A stretch of 64,000 nt of DNA from CAVQFB01 sp963711675 (GCA_963711675.1 CAVQFB010000004.1:379235-443234), one strand, 5' to 3'; shown: positions 39,073-48,850, numbered from the stretch's first letter. Notes: a model not told the origin generated them from the letters alone. Numbers and translations: made by a program.

Positions 39073-39558
39073 TCATTGCGACCCCGGCGCTGGCAGGTAT
39101 GCCAACGCAAGCGCCGCTGCCATGAAAATGCTGATGCGGTAATGCTCCGGTTTCCATGGTTTGCGTCGCGGAGGAAGGAATGATGACAAGGCAGGAATGC
39201 GTTCCGCGACACGCGAGGCCAGTTCGTCCTTATTGTTGACGTTTGGGAACGCGTGTCTGAGCGCCTCACCCGAACTGAGGCGCAGCGAAATAGAGTACGC
39301 ACTCGCAAGCTTCCGGAGCACAGTCGTGATCCTTGAGATCCCAGCTGCCGGTTGCCGTACGAGCACCACACGCGGCCAGTGTTCCTCGATTAGCAACTTC
39401 AGCTTCATTTTCATGGGTATCTTTACCGCATTTATGCCATGTCGGAAACTGCGTACTCCCCAATCGATAATGTGACCCGAACCGTCAAAGACAACAAACC
39501 CAAAACTTTGAGGATGCATATCAAGCGCGAGAATTTTCCCTTCCTTGCGGTTGTTCAT
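39073..39558 (-). CDS. RuvC-fold (RNase H-like) protein of an XRE pair
   Basis: A 161-residue protein with an RNase H-like N-terminus, ILALDMHPQSFGFVVFDG, matching the first strand pair of RuvC with its Asp; then WPRVVLVRQP where RuvC has a Glu, here replaced, and EHYRISIFMAAALALAY, where the last acidic cluster would be. So the fold is clear but some catalytic residues are altered. Its ATG overlaps the stop of the XRE gene (ATGA), so the pair is translationally coupled. A serine recombinase gene lies about 0.5 kb away, divergent. A role in DNA processing of the element is plausible, not shown. Confidence 0.7.
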   Translation of the reverse strand: MNNRKEGKILALDMHPQSFGFVVFDGSGHIIDWGVRSFRHGINAVKIPMKMKLKLLIEEHWPRVVLVRQPAAGISRITTVLRKLASAYSISLRLSSGEALRHAFPNVNNKDELASRVAERIPALSSFLPPRRKPWKPEHYRISIFMAAALALAYLPAPGSQ

Positions 39559-39920
39559 GCCGAAGGGGGCTGATTGTGAGCGCTCGACCAGCGGTCGTTG
39601 AGCCAGCGAAGTTTCCGCATGTCTCTCGCGGTGCTCCGATGCTCTTCTTGTTTACTCTCGAGTCGCGCCCGTAATTTACCGATTCGCGCGAATACTCCGT
39701 TGTCGATCCTCATCTGAGTGCCTGCAAACAAAATTCCCAAAGGAACCCCGAAGATTGCCGTGAGGGCCAATGCCGTCCGCAGAGGCGGCAACCGATGTCC
39801 TCGTTCGTACCGGGATACCTTGCCGCCATCTTCCGTGCCCAGCAGGAACGCCACCTCGTCTTCGCTGAGACCAGACTTCCGTCGATACGATCGGAGATAA
39901 TTGGTGACGCGAGAAAACAT
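39555..39920 (-). CDS. XRE family regulator
   Basis: A helix-turn-helix of the Cro/CI type (NYLRSYRRKSGLSEDEVAFL, KVSRYERGHRLPPLRTALAL) occupies residues 5-60. A C-terminal helix rich in Lys/Arg/Glu (RIGKLRARLESKQEEHR) may dimerise it. ATG 39920 is the likely start; a GTG at 39947 is an alternative. It overlaps the RuvC-fold gene by 4 bases. Such two-gene modules with a nuclease-fold partner may control a mobile element or be a small defence unit (inference). Confidence 0.8.
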   Translation of the reverse strand: MFSRVTNYLRSYRRKSGLSEDEVAFLLGTEDGGKVSRYERGHRLPPLRTALALTAIFGVPLGILFAGTQMRIDNGVFARIGKLRARLESKQEEHRSTARDMRKLRWLNDRWSSAHNQPPSA

Positions 39921-40222
39921 GGTGAGGGGAGACGATAGGTTCGGCACTACGACTGTTTGCTTCAGCCTAGCGGAAAATACTCATTGGCCTAGGCAGGAGT
40001 GTTTGCCGGAAGCGGCAGGAAATCCGCAGGTAGGCTGTATTTACGGGCCAAATACGTCCGGAAGGTCACCACGGGCTATTCAGCCCAAAATCGCACAGAT
40101 TAAAGCACAAAAATGCATGCTCGTCAAAGTCCGCAATTCGTCCTTGGTGTGCGGCATAGGCTTGCCGCATCGGGCAAGTAATCCTACCTACCCCATGCCG
40201 TTTAGCCGCGTAGCATTTAAAG

Positions 40223-40432
40223 ATGCCTACCCATTCGCGGAAAAATCCGGCGGATCTCAAAGACGCCGCGCTCCAGGCGGAGATGCAGACAATGGCCGAG
40301 CTTCTGCTTGGCCTCTACGAACGCGAGCGCGGAACCCTAGCGCAGAAAGAGCCAACCAGGCCCGTTGACAAGCCCAAGGCCGGCGGTACGATGAACGATG
40401 AAAGGTCGAACAACACAAACGTACTCGGATGA
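40223..40432 (+). CDS. Small hypothetical protein upstream of the recombinase
   Basis: A 69-residue polar frame whose central helix AEMQTMAELLLGLYERERG is acidic and amphipathic; the C-terminal part is basic and Pro/Gly-rich. Its stop codon overlaps the ATG of the serine recombinase by 4 bases, a layout that suggests translational coupling. The upstream ribosome site is weak. It could be a recombination directionality factor, but it shows no HTH. Confidence 0.5.
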   Translation: MPTHSRKNPADLKDAALQAEMQTMAELLLGLYERERGTLAQKEPTRPVDKPKAGGTMNDERSNNTNVLG

Positions 40433-42030
40433 AGCACGGCATCATCTATTGCCGGGTTTCGTCCAAGGAGCAGATCGAAGGAACGAGCCTCGAATCGCAA
40501 GAACTTGCCTGTCGCGAATTCGCCCGGACGCAAGGAATCGCCGTCTTGAAAATATTTGTCGGTCGTGGTGAGTCGGCAAAGTTTGCCGACCGGCCCGAGC
40601 TGCTGGAACTCCTCGACTACTGCCGCAGACATAGGAATGAAATCGACACGCTGCTGGTTTGGAAGCTGGATCGGCTGGCCCGTAACGTAAATGATCACTT
40701 CAACATCAAGGCTACGCTTCTGAAATACGGCATCACCGTCGTATCCGTCACGGAACCCATCGGCGCAAATCCCGAAGGCAATCTGTTGGAGACCATTCTC
40801 GCGGGCTTTGCCCAGTTCGACAATGACGTTCGGGCGATGCGCACGGTTCAAGGGATGCGGCGCAAGCTCCAGGAGGGAATATTTCCCTGGAAACCGCCGC
40901 TCGGGTACCGCAGTCCTCAGGCGGCCACGGAAAAGAAACTCGCACCCGACGAACCTGACCAACCCGTTTTCGGACTCCTGCAAAGAGCATGGAAATCATT
41001 CGCGACCGGTGCGTACACAAAAGCGGAAATTAAGCGTCTCATGACGAACTGGGGAATTCTGACCCGCAAGGGCGAACCGATCAGCGACCAATCGCTCGAT
41101 AACCTGTTTCGAAACAGATACTACGCAGGCGTCCTCATCGATCCCTGGTCAGGCGAAGAATCTGAAGGCAAGCATCTGCCCATGGTGACGCGAGAGGAAT
41201 TCGCGCGGGTGCAGCAGACTATTGAGAAACGGAATCGTTCGCTTCCTCACCATCGTATAAGGGACGAGTTTCCGTTGCGCGGAACCGTTCGTTGTCCCGC
41301 GTGCACACGGTACATGACATCAAGCTTCTCCCGCGGACGACGCGACTCCTACCCCTACTATCGCTGCATCAATCGGCAATGCGGCAATGGGAAAAGCTAC
41401 GCGGCAGCGGCAGTCCATGACGAATTCAGGGCATGGTTGAGCAGTATCACGCCGAAGGAAGAACTGATATCCGATCTACAGAAAACGATTCTCGCAGCCG
41501 CTGAAGAGCGTCAACGCGGACGCCGGGCACATGTGGAGCGGCAGAAGGATCAGGCCTCGCGGATTTCTGGACAAGTCAAGCAGCTCATCGCGATGAGGGC
41601 ACAAAATCTGATTACCGACAACGAGTTCCTCGCCGAAAAAAAAGCCTTGGTCGCAAAGCAAGATGCCCTCGAAGGAGCATCAAGGGATCTGGGAGTGTCA
41701 GTGGCGGCTATTCGAGAACACATGGAGAAAGTGATAGGACCGCTTGGCGATCTGGCCAGCACCTGGGACCGATTGACTGCCGCAGAAAAGCAGCGGTTCC
41801 ATCAACGTGTGCTTCCGGTGGGTTTTGTCACCGGACAGATTGGAACCGCCGAATTGGGGCTTCTTTTCAGGTTTTTTCGGCAGTCTGAACCACCGATTTC
41901 ACATGGGGTGCCCCCCACGGTTGAGAGTTGGAACCAGCTCTTGCAAGAAATAAAGGCCTTCGCGAGCCTTTTCGATCACTCCAAGGACGAAGAAAATGAC
42001 TTCATAAACCCGGTTCGAACAATTTCATAA
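40429..42030 (+). CDS. Large serine recombinase
   Basis: A 533-residue recombinase. The resolvase domain holds the nucleophile Ser11 (YCRVSSKEQ) and the VWKLDRLARN catalytic block; residues 180-280 form the recombinase domain (QEGIFPWKPPLGYR); then a zinc ribbon (CPACTRYM and CINRQCG) and a coiled coil. Such enzymes integrate and excise phages and mobile elements at short att sites without tRNA specificity. Its 3' end lies in a direct repeat that recurs at 44239. The frame is intact. Confidence 0.94.
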   Translation: MKHGIIYCRVSSKEQIEGTSLESQELACREFARTQGIAVLKIFVGRGESAKFADRPELLELLDYCRRHRNEIDTLLVWKLDRLARNVNDHFNIKATLLKYGITVVSVTEPIGANPEGNLLETILAGFAQFDNDVRAMRTVQGMRRKLQEGIFPWKPPLGYRSPQAATEKKLAPDEPDQPVFGLLQRAWKSFATGAYTKAEIKRLMTNWGILTRKGEPISDQSLDNLFRNRYYAGVLIDPWSGEESEGKHLPMVTREEFARVQQTIEKRNRSLPHHRIRDEFPLRGTVRCPACTRYMTSSFSRGRRDSYPYYRCINRQCGNGKSYAAAAVHDEFRAWLSSITPKEELISDLQKTILAAAEERQRGRRAHVERQKDQASRISGQVKQLIAMRAQNLITDNEFLAEKKALVAKQDALEGASRDLGVSVAAIREHMEKVIGPLGDLASTWDRLTAAEKQRFHQRVLPVGFVTGQIGTAELGLLFRFFRQSEPPISHGVPPTVESWNQLLQEIKAFASLFDHSKDEENDFINPVRTIS

Positions 42031-42056
42031 GAATAGACCCCGTCAGGTCAGTTGGA
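41992..42056. repeat. Direct repeat copy 1, at recombinase 3' end
   Basis: Begins at the last codons of the recombinase (ENDFINPVRTIS) and continues beyond its stop. The first 28 bases are identical to those at 44239, and the next 37 differ at few positions. The two copies are in the same orientation and bound a 2.2-kb cargo. It may be an att site or a duplicated recombinase end. Confidence 0.8.
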
Positions 42057-42295
42057 ACCGCTCTCCCCGAGCGCGAGCTTTCTGTTGCTTTACCTCGATG
42101 GTGCCCCCGACCGGGGGACCAGAAGTGTAGGCGCGAATTGTGGCGAAGAAAAAGCCAAGCCGGGCACCTTCGCTAGTGTGTTGAAGAAGCTGCCCGAGCA
42201 GCTCACCGGATCAGATGTGCAGATTAGCGCGCCGAACCGGAGCGCCTGCTTCGGGCGTTGTACACTTCTTTCGGGTAGTCTAATCACAATTATGA

Positions 42296-43063
42296 ATGGC
42301 AATGAGCAGCGTGATCAGTGATGCACAGTCCTCCTCCGTGAGGCGACCAATGGACAAAGATGCTTTAGAAGGACTTATCTCGGTGCTCGACAATTGGGCA
42401 GCGGTCTTTACCCTGCTAGTAGTGATTGGCGTCGGCGGAGAATTGGTGATACACGTGATGTCATCACGTGCAAACAAGAAACTGATTGCATTGCAAAAAA
42501 GCGAAGCCCTTGCACAAGAGGCGGAAATTGCTAGATTGCACAGGGAAACCGAACTTGAACGCTCAGCACGCGTCGAATTGGAGGCTAGGGTTGCATGGCG
42601 GAGACTGTCAAAAGAGCAACAATCGGTGATTGCCGACCATCTCAAGCAATTTTCGGGTATGAGAGTCGGCGTATCGTATCTCGGAGGCAACCCTGAAGCG
42701 TCGCAATTCGCAGACGATATTGCGGCAACATTACAGGCGGCACAGTGCAACATATATCCACTAGAACCATTCTCCCTATTTGGAGGGTTTGGCGGCGGGG
42801 TATACCCATTGCATCCATCAACAGGTGTGAATGTTTCAACAACCGGAGAGAGGAGTCGGGAAGCAAGCGAAGCAATACAGCACGATCTGTGCTCCATGGG
42901 CTTTGATACTGCGATCACACCGAAACCCCCGGTTACTAAAACTGATGGAACTGAGCCTAAAGTTGACGTGGTGGTCCTGGTCGTCGCCAGACCTATTGCT
43001 CCACAGGGAGCAGCAAAACTCACAATCAACGCCAAAACAAGAACCTGCACTAGCAGCCAATGA
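42296..43063 (+). CDS. Membrane-anchored coiled-coil hypothetical protein
   Basis: A 255-residue protein in the cargo between the direct repeats. A transmembrane segment (WAAVFTLLVVIGVGGELVI) precedes a coiled coil (EALAQEAEIARLHRETELE); the C-terminal domain (about 115-250) holds GMRVGVSYLGGNPEASQFAD, which suggests an alpha/beta sensor domain. I do not recognise it. It is the first of three cargo genes on the plus strand. Confidence 0.66.
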   Translation: MAMSSVISDAQSSSVRRPMDKDALEGLISVLDNWAAVFTLLVVIGVGGELVIHVMSSRANKKLIALQKSEALAQEAEIARLHRETELERSARVELEARVAWRRLSKEQQSVIADHLKQFSGMRVGVSYLGGNPEASQFADDIAATLQAAQCNIYPLEPFSLFGGFGGGVYPLHPSTGVNVSTTGERSREASEAIQHDLCSMGFDTAITPKPPVTKTDGTEPKVDVVVLVVARPIAPQGAAKLTINAKTRTCTSSQ

Positions 43064-43451
43064 ACCCTGTGGACGCGAAACGGCACCACTACCCGTTCGC
43101 TCGTCCCTTGCCGCCTGCGGAACTGAGACACCTTCTTCCCGTGACAGGTGCTATTCGATCATCTTGGGACTGTTGATTGGTCGATCGTTTAGGTTTCTTG
43201 GTGCATCAAATGAAGCAAAGCGAAAATTTATTGGGCGAAACAAAGCTGAGGCATCCGTTGGCATCCAAACGTGCCTTATGTAATTTGCGCCTTTCGTGAT
43301 GTTGACGAAATCTGACTGGGGAGTAAAGTTGTAACTGGTTGATTTGTCAATACCTTAGAAAGGGGATGGCCAAAAGGAAGCAGTTCTAACACTTGCCGGT
43401 GAGTGGATGCTGGTGCTAAAGTTTCCAGCTTCTTCCTCCAGAAAGACGCGC
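43064..43451. other. Intergenic, no supported gene
   Basis: About 390 bases within the cargo. The frames seen are shadows of each other and lack ribosome sites. It may hold the promoter of the two small genes that follow. Confidence 0.45.
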
Positions 43452-43772
43452 ATGCCGACAAGTAGTTCCGCCACGCTAAAGGCCATACACGCAACGATGG
43501 ATGTAGAAACTCCGGTCTTTGCAAATGCAAAGGCAAAAATCGCCTGGGAAATCGGCCGGCAAGTTTCTCAGATCACGCCGAGTTTGCCTACCGAAGCGCC
43601 AACGATGAGAGCGAGCAAAATTGAATTTGCCGAACCTCACAAAACGCGAGGGACCTATGCGGTCTTATTTTTGGGCACCGTCGTGGGCACTGAGCAAGAA
43701 GGAGTTTTTGTAGTGCCGGAACGGACACTTGTCGCTCTGCAGAAAATGCGCATTCCTTATCGGGAAATCTGA
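43452..43772 (+). CDS. Small hypothetical cargo protein
   Basis: ATG 43452 (MPTSSSATLKAIHATMDVET) is preferred over the upstream ATG, which has no ribosome site. A 106-residue soluble protein: a helical first half, then EPHKTRGTYAVLFLGTVVGT and EGVFVVPERTLVALQKMRI, a beta-rich second half. The gene is 24 bases from the next, so they share a transcript. No family recognised. An accessory role is implied only by its place between the repeats. Confidence 0.55.
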   Translation: MPTSSSATLKAIHATMDVETPVFANAKAKIAWEIGRQVSQITPSLPTEAPTMRASKIEFAEPHKTRGTYAVLFLGTVVGTEQEGVFVVPERTLVALQKMRIPYREI

Positions 43773-43796
43773 TTCGGAATTTTAGCCGCACGCCGA

Positions 43797-44186
43797 ATGG
43801 CTCATTACGTACGATTCGAAATCTACATTCCCGTCGCTTACAAGGTCAAAGAACCTGACCCAATAGGCCATAAGTTGCGTGAGGTTACTCACGCGCTCGA
43901 CGATCAGCTAATCGCTCGTTTCATCAAAAACACTTGTGACAATTACGAAGGCATAACCCAAGCACACCCCTTGGCTCCTCCGTTGTACGCTGGATGGTGG
44001 AAGAAGAAAGGTAAGCCTCTGGCCATCGACCATCTCACTTTTCTTTTTGGTCTCGTTCGAATTGACCAGAGTCTACCGGCTCGCAAATTTTTCGAGACTT
44101 GGAAGCAACGCATTGAAGGAGAGGAGCACCAGGATCTGATTCTGTTGGTGTTTTATCCCGTTCAAACGATTGGCGACTTCTTTTAG
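43797..44186 (+). CDS. Hypothetical cargo protein related to 52496-52870
   Basis: A 129-residue soluble protein: VRFEIYIPVAYKV, then PPLYAGWWKKKGKPLAIDHL, and LILLVFYPVQTIGDFF at the end. The protein encoded at 52496-52870 on the minus strand has the same order of elements (RFDIYVSLADR, IYDGFWKSPKSRK, LLITVHELQTL), so the two appear to be distant members of one family in the same island. I recognise neither in known families. The match is by eye and moderate. Confidence 0.58.
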   Translation: MAHYVRFEIYIPVAYKVKEPDPIGHKLREVTHALDDQLIARFIKNTCDNYEGITQAHPLAPPLYAGWWKKKGKPLAIDHLTFLFGLVRIDQSLPARKFFETWKQRIEGEEHQDLILLVFYPVQTIGDFF

Positions 44187-44238
44187 CCCTGGCAACTTCG
44201 AATTTCGGACCGTCCCTGACAACGGTCCTTTTATTTTG

Positions 44239-44303
44239 GAAAATGACTTCATAAACCCGGTTCGAAGAACTTCACAAGAATAGACCGCGGTCAGGCCTGT
44301 TGG
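44239..44303. repeat. Direct repeat copy 2, distal end of cargo
   Basis: Same orientation as copy 1: GAAAATGACTTCATAAACCC is identical to bases 41992-42011. It encodes, without any gene, the same C-terminal recombinase residues (ENDFINPVR), so it is either a second att half or the end of a lost recombinase copy. Confidence 0.8.
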
Positions 44304-44496
44304 ATCCCGCATCACGCTAATGGGGTTGCTTTTTGCGCACCTCAGGATGGTTCGCACCGGTCGGCGTTTGCCGCGAGCCGCGATTGATAAATCGTCGGCT
44401 CAAGAAATGAAGGTGTTTGCAAACTCCGTCATCAGATGTGCCTCTTGAAAACTGGCGCGATTTGACACAATGCGAACAACTGCTAGTGTGAGAGAA

Positions 44497-44664
44497 ATGG
44501 AAAATCGTAGCTCTGCTCAAGACTCAATTCCGCACCCTTTCCCGGTGCGGATGAGTGAACTCTTGGAAGCGATCCAGCGGCACGAAGCCGAGGTGTTGCG
44601 GGAATTCCCGGATATCTATTGGAAGTGGCGCTCAGTCATGGAACTGCTCTCGGAGGATGGGTAG
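44497..44664 (+). CDS. Small hypothetical protein, 55 aa
   Basis: ATG 44497 has GAGAG just upstream. The chain (MENRSSAQDSIPHPFPVRMS) then forms a helix, ELLEAIQRHEAEVLREFPDI, ending MELLSEDG. Charged and amphipathic; no known family. Coding is plausible but unproven at this length. It lies after the distal direct repeat. Confidence 0.4.
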   Translation: MENRSSAQDSIPHPFPVRMSELLEAIQRHEAEVLREFPDIYWKWRSVMELLSEDG

Positions 44665-44716
44665 CACCTAGATGCAGATGCTGGTTTGCAACCAGGCGAC
44701 CCCGGCACCACCGTCT

Positions 44717-45187
44717 CTACTCTTCATCGACCGGAGGATATTGTTCCGGAGCCTTTCCCGTTTTCTTCAAAATCCTGGGATATGTCGCTTTCGGGTCGGC
44801 AACCCCGATGCCGATGAGTTTGACGGCAAACTGCCACGTATCCCCGTAGTCAAAGAGGAACGTCATGCTGTCGCCGAGAAGTTTCCAGATGGCGGACACC
44901 TTGGTATGTTGCACGCTTTGGGATTGGGGATGGTCGGCGGCAATATCCGGCATGTCGGCGAAGAGCTCGTACTTGCGCTCCGAACGTAAATAGTCATCGC
45001 CCGTACGACTGAAGAACCCGAAGGCGTGGTCGAACTCAAAGCCATGGGCATGTACGATGGCCTCGGCAAGATCGTAGAGGCTCGAATCCTCATGGACCTC
45101 AAGTTCCCTCACTACGCGGGCACCACGTCTCGACCGACCTGCCAAAAGTCTGGTTGTTAGAGTGAACGTTTTCATCGGCTGCGACAT
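44717..45187 (-). CDS. pRiA4b ORF-3-like protein
   Basis: The C-terminal 130 residues match the PRiA4_ORF3 family (PF07929): ELEVHEDSSLYDLAEAIVHA, DHAFGFFSR, FLFDYGDTWQFAVKL. The family occurs on plasmids and mobile elements and has a ubiquitin-like fold; its role is unknown. ATG 45187 has AGGA before it; a start farther upstream is possible. It is divergent from the Dam gene, so it marks the left neighbour of the integrative element. Confidence 0.83.
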   Translation of the reverse strand: MSQPMKTFTLTTRLLAGRSRRGARVVRELEVHEDSSLYDLAEAIVHAHGFEFDHAFGFFSRTGDDYLRSERKYELFADMPDIAADHPQSQSVQHTKVSAIWKLLGDSMTFLFDYGDTWQFAVKLIGIGVADPKATYPRILKKTGKAPEQYPPVDEE

Positions 45188-45418
45188 TTTTATCCTACTC
45201 ATCCGGCTCGATTGCGCAAGTTCCAGAAGGTAGCGCATTAACATAGCGACGATAGAAACGGGCCCGGCATATGCTCAATTGACGAGGATGTTTGCCTTTC
45301 GCGGCAACATCTCCTGCCTTTTCTTTCTCCATCCGCGCGGTAAGCTTTCACCACGCTTCGATACGGGCCTGAGTCGAAGTCAAACCAACTCAGCAGGGCC
45401 CAGTTCAAATGGTTGGAC

Positions 45419-46172
45419 CACTGTCATACATAGGCGGGAAGCGCCGCTCGCCAAGCGGGTCATTGAGATCTTCCCGGAGCACACGACGTATGTCGAGGCA
45501 TTCGCGGGCGGCGCGCAGGTGTTCTTTCATAAGGAGCCGTCGAAGGTCGAGGTCTTGAACGATCTCGACGGCGAGATCGTGAACTTCTTCCGCGTCTGCC
45601 AGCAGCACTACGAGGAGTTGCTCCGATATTTCCGCTTCGTCGTCGTGAGCCGCGAAGTGGTTTGAGCTGCTGCAAGCGACCGATCCCGCACACGCTCACC
45701 GACATCCAGCGGGCGGCCCGGCACCTGTATCTCCTGAAGAACTGCTTTGCGAGCCTCGTCCGCCATCCCAACTATCACTGGCACGTGGTCCAGCCGCCGG
45801 GATTCAACCCGGAGCGCCTTCCCGAGCTCATTGAAAACACGCATAAGCGACTGGCGCGGGTGCAGATCGAATGCCTGCCCTACGAGGAGGTGCTCAAACG
45901 CTACGACCGCCCGACGACGCTTTTCTATCTCGACCCGCCGTATTGGGGACGAAAGCTCTACCGATACAACTTCGACGCCGCGGATTTCGAGAGACTGGCG
46001 GAGCGGCTCGAGGAGGCTGCAGGGCAAGTTCGTGCTGTCGCTGAACGACGTTCCCGAGGTGCGCGCGATCTTCAACGGCTTCCGCATCCAGGGAGTCGAG
46101 CTCGCCTACACCGCGCAGAAGGAAGCCGGCCGCCGCTACAGCGAAGTGCTCATCACGAATTTCAAGCCGTAG
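45419..46172 (+). pseudogene. DNA adenine methylase (Dam-like, D12 class), frameshifted
   Basis: From ATG 45419 (MVGPLSYIGGKRR) the protein is a D12-class N6-adenine methyltransferase: EAFAGGAQVFFHKEP is the SAM motif, LYYLDPPYWG-type catalytic motif IV appears as FYLDPPYWGRK, and VLITNFKP ends it. Frame slips occur near 45445, 45660 and 46020, each leaving continuous homology. The protein would be about 250 residues. Such phage and element methylases protect from host restriction or mark DNA. The recognition site is unknown; GATC is usual for this class. Confidence 0.72.
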
Positions 46173-46307
46173 CCCGGTTCCTGCTCAAGTCTCGACTCAT
46201 GCTCGTCCTCAGCGCCCAGGGGCTCGGACCACCCGAGCCTTTTGGCTTCGCGTCCTCGTTGCGCACTTGTTACCGTTCTCGTCGGCAGCCCCCCCGACAC
46301 TCAAAGC

Positions 46308-47684
46308 ATGATTAGACTTTCCTCGAACAACTCATCGCTAGTCTTTGGAACCGCCTGCACGGCCGGCGACGCGGAGCACGGTCCGAGAGCGGAAGCCTGG
46401 ATCTGGGGTTCCGCGTGGTCGAGAGCAAGTCACGCGGCGGCACGTGAGCGCTCAGCGAACGCAGCGCACGCAATGCACATCGCACGTCCTCGGGAAAACC
46501 GGAAGCGGCAAGAGTTCCCTGCTGCGTCACCTGAGCCAGCAGGACATCGAAGCGGACCGCGGGTTCCTCTACTTCGACCTCCACGGGGATGCCACGCCGT
46601 TTCTCCTGCGGACGATCAACGCGCGCGAGCGGCAGGAGCACCGTCACCTGAGCGACAAGCTCGATCTCATCGCGCCCGCCGACCCGAGTATCTCCGTCGG
46701 CTTCAATCCGCTCGAACAGCGAAGACCGGACTTTGTCCGCATCGCCGAAGTTCTCGCAGATCCTGAAGCAGCGCTGGGCACTCGATCACTTCGGCGCGCG
46801 CACCGATGAACTCCTGCGGAACTCGCTCTATGCGCTCTCGGCGAACGGCCTCACGCTCCTCGAACTGGCGCCGCTCCTCACGAATTCGGCATTCCGCGCC
46901 GCGTGCCTGAAGAGGTCGCGAACGCCGAAGTCCGCCAGTACTTCGAACTCCGCTACGACCAGGCGAGCGAAGCGATGCAGGCGACGATGCGGGAGCCGAT
47001 CCTCAACAAGACGTCGGCCTTCACCGCCGACCCGCATTTCCGCCACATCGTGGGCCAACCGCATCGACGTTCTCGATACGCGAGGCGATGGACGAGGGCT
47101 ACTGGGTCATCGTGAATCTCGACAAAGGGCGACTCGGCGACAGGCGCTCACCCTCGGGAGCCTGATCTTCACGATGCTGCAAGAACGCGCTCTTCGCCCG
47201 CGCGAAGCGATCGCTCTTCACCGTGTACTGCGACGAGATCCAGAACTTCGTCGCCTACGGCAGCGGCATCGAGACGATGCTCTCGGAGGCCCGCAAGTTC
47301 GGCGTCGCGATCGTCTCCGCGAACCAGTTCCTCGACCAGTATCCGGCGGAGATGCGGGCGGCGATCCTCTCGGTCGGCACGCACATCTTCTTCCAGCTTT
47401 CGAGCGCGGATGCCGCGCAGATCGCCCAGGCGCTCGACGGCGGCAAGCCGCTTGCCGAACGGCTGAAGAACCTCTACCAGCGCCACGCGATCGTGAAGAC
47501 CGGCGCCGAGCGATGGAGCAGAACTCCGCGTGCCCGACGGTCCATGACACCCCGCGTCGACTACACCGACCTTGCTGAACCGTGCTCGCTATACGCCGAG
47601 GACGCGTGCGGGCGCACGATCGAGCGCGACATCGCAAGCGGCAAGCCCAGCGTTCTCGCGACGAAAGAGCGAGGCGATCCATGA
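46308..47684 (+). pseudogene. Conjugation-type (TraD/VirD4/HerA-like) ATPase, frameshifted
   Basis: ATG 46308 opens a sequence that, joined over at least four slips, gives about 455 residues. The Walker A motif is HVLGKTGSGKSSLLRHL, followed by FLYFDLHGDA, and Walker B is VYCDEIQNFVAYGSG with the ETMLSEARKFGVAIVSANQ motif of DNA-pumping ATPases. Family members move DNA through type IV secretion channels. The stop overlaps the next ATG (ATGA at 47681). The lack of a relaxase nearby means that it may rely on other functions. Confidence 0.7.
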
Positions 47685-48468
47685 CTGGGAATAGGCGCGT
47701 CGGGATGGTGCTTCAGGACCGCGACCGGCAGTTGCTCGAAGAGCTGGCGGTCATGCGGGTCATTGACCGCGAGCAGGCAAAGACTGTCGCCGGCTTTGGT
47801 TCGACCACGCGCGTCAATACGCGGCTCCTGGCGCTCACCCGCGCGGGGCTCCTGCGCCGCTTCTTTCTCGGAACCTCGGGCGGCGACAGAAGGCCCTCTA
47901 CACGCTTTCGAGGAAGGGGCGCAGCTCGTGGGCGTGCCGCACCGCGGTTGCCGCGGCGCAGAGACGACAAGCGCTCGTCGGCGATTGCTTCGTCGAGCAT
48001 CAGATTGGCGATCAACGAAATCTATTGCGCTCTGAAGTTCCAGCCCATTCCGCTCCCGGGTGTCGCCTTCGAGCGCTGGCTATCGTTCGACGAGCCGATC
48101 GCACCGTCGCTCCTTCCCCGACGGATACGTCGAGCTTGCGACTCCCGCGGGATACTCGCCGCATTTCTCGAGGTCGATCTCGGGCACGGAGCGGCTCAGC
48201 GATGTGGAAGGAGAAGGTTCGAAAGCTATCTCCAGCTCGCGCTCTCCGGCGACTTCGAACGCGCTTCGGGCAAGCGTCGCTTCCGCGTGCTCGTCATCGC
48301 GAACTCGGAGCGGCGGATGCATTCGATCCGGAAGACCGTCGCGGCGGTCACGGAGAAGATTTTCTGGTTCTCGACGCTTCGACGATCGCCGTGACGGCAG
48401 TTCTTCCGCACGTCTGGCTCCGGCCGAAGGGCGACGAACCCAGCCACTTTTTCGGGAAACTCCCATGA
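47681..48468 (+). pseudogene. Replication-relaxation family protein, frameshifted
   Basis: The N-terminus (LQDRDRQLLEELAVMRVIDR and VNTRLLALTRAGLLRRFFLG) is the winged-helix part of the Replic_Relax family (PF13814); the rest joins several frames: INEIYCALKFQPIPLPGVAF, FLEVDLGTERLS and FRVLVIANSERRMHSIRKT. Members occur on plasmids and integrative elements and are thought to act at replication or transfer origins. Joined length is about 260. ATGA overlaps bound it on both sides. Confidence 0.65.
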
Positions 48469-48850
48469 AGTACTGCTACCAATGCGGACGCATGACCTCG
48501 GGCGAGCCGCTCTTCTGCAAGTTCTGCGGCCGGAGTTACGACGTAAAGCTCTGTCCCCGGCTGCACGTCAATCCGCGCTTCGCGACGGTTTGCTCCCAGT
48601 GCGGGAGCCGCGAACTCTCGACACCCCAGCCCAAAGTTTCCTTCTGGTGGAGGGTCCTCGGATTCCTTCTGCGGATTCGGCTTCGGCGTCTTCCTCGTGT
48701 ATCTCTCGCTCTCCGTGCTTCGTGGAACTCCTGAAGAGCCCGTTCGTCCAGGCCGGTCTCGTCGTGCCTCGGATCTTCTCCTCCTTACTCTGTGGGCCCT
48801 CTGGACGATGCTCCCGGAATGGCTTCGGAAAGCTGATTCATCGGCTCTGA
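48465..48850 (+). pseudogene. Zinc-ribbon membrane protein, frameshifted
   Basis: Starts MKYCYQCGRMTSGEPLFCKF and continues CGRSYDVKLC and VCSQCGSRE: two zinc ribbons with four CxxC pairs. Then follow, with slips near 48670 and 48740, hydrophobic segments (WWRVLGFLL and LLTLWALWTMLPEWLR). It overlaps the previous stop by 4 bases. A zinc-ribbon with membrane helices is common beside mobile-element genes; its function is unknown. Confidence 0.55.

Noticed and set aside
42062..42071. Ten bases shared with the tRNA-Pro 3' end (ctctccccga)
   Set aside because: Too short for an att repeat and serine recombinases do not use tRNA ends; likely chance.
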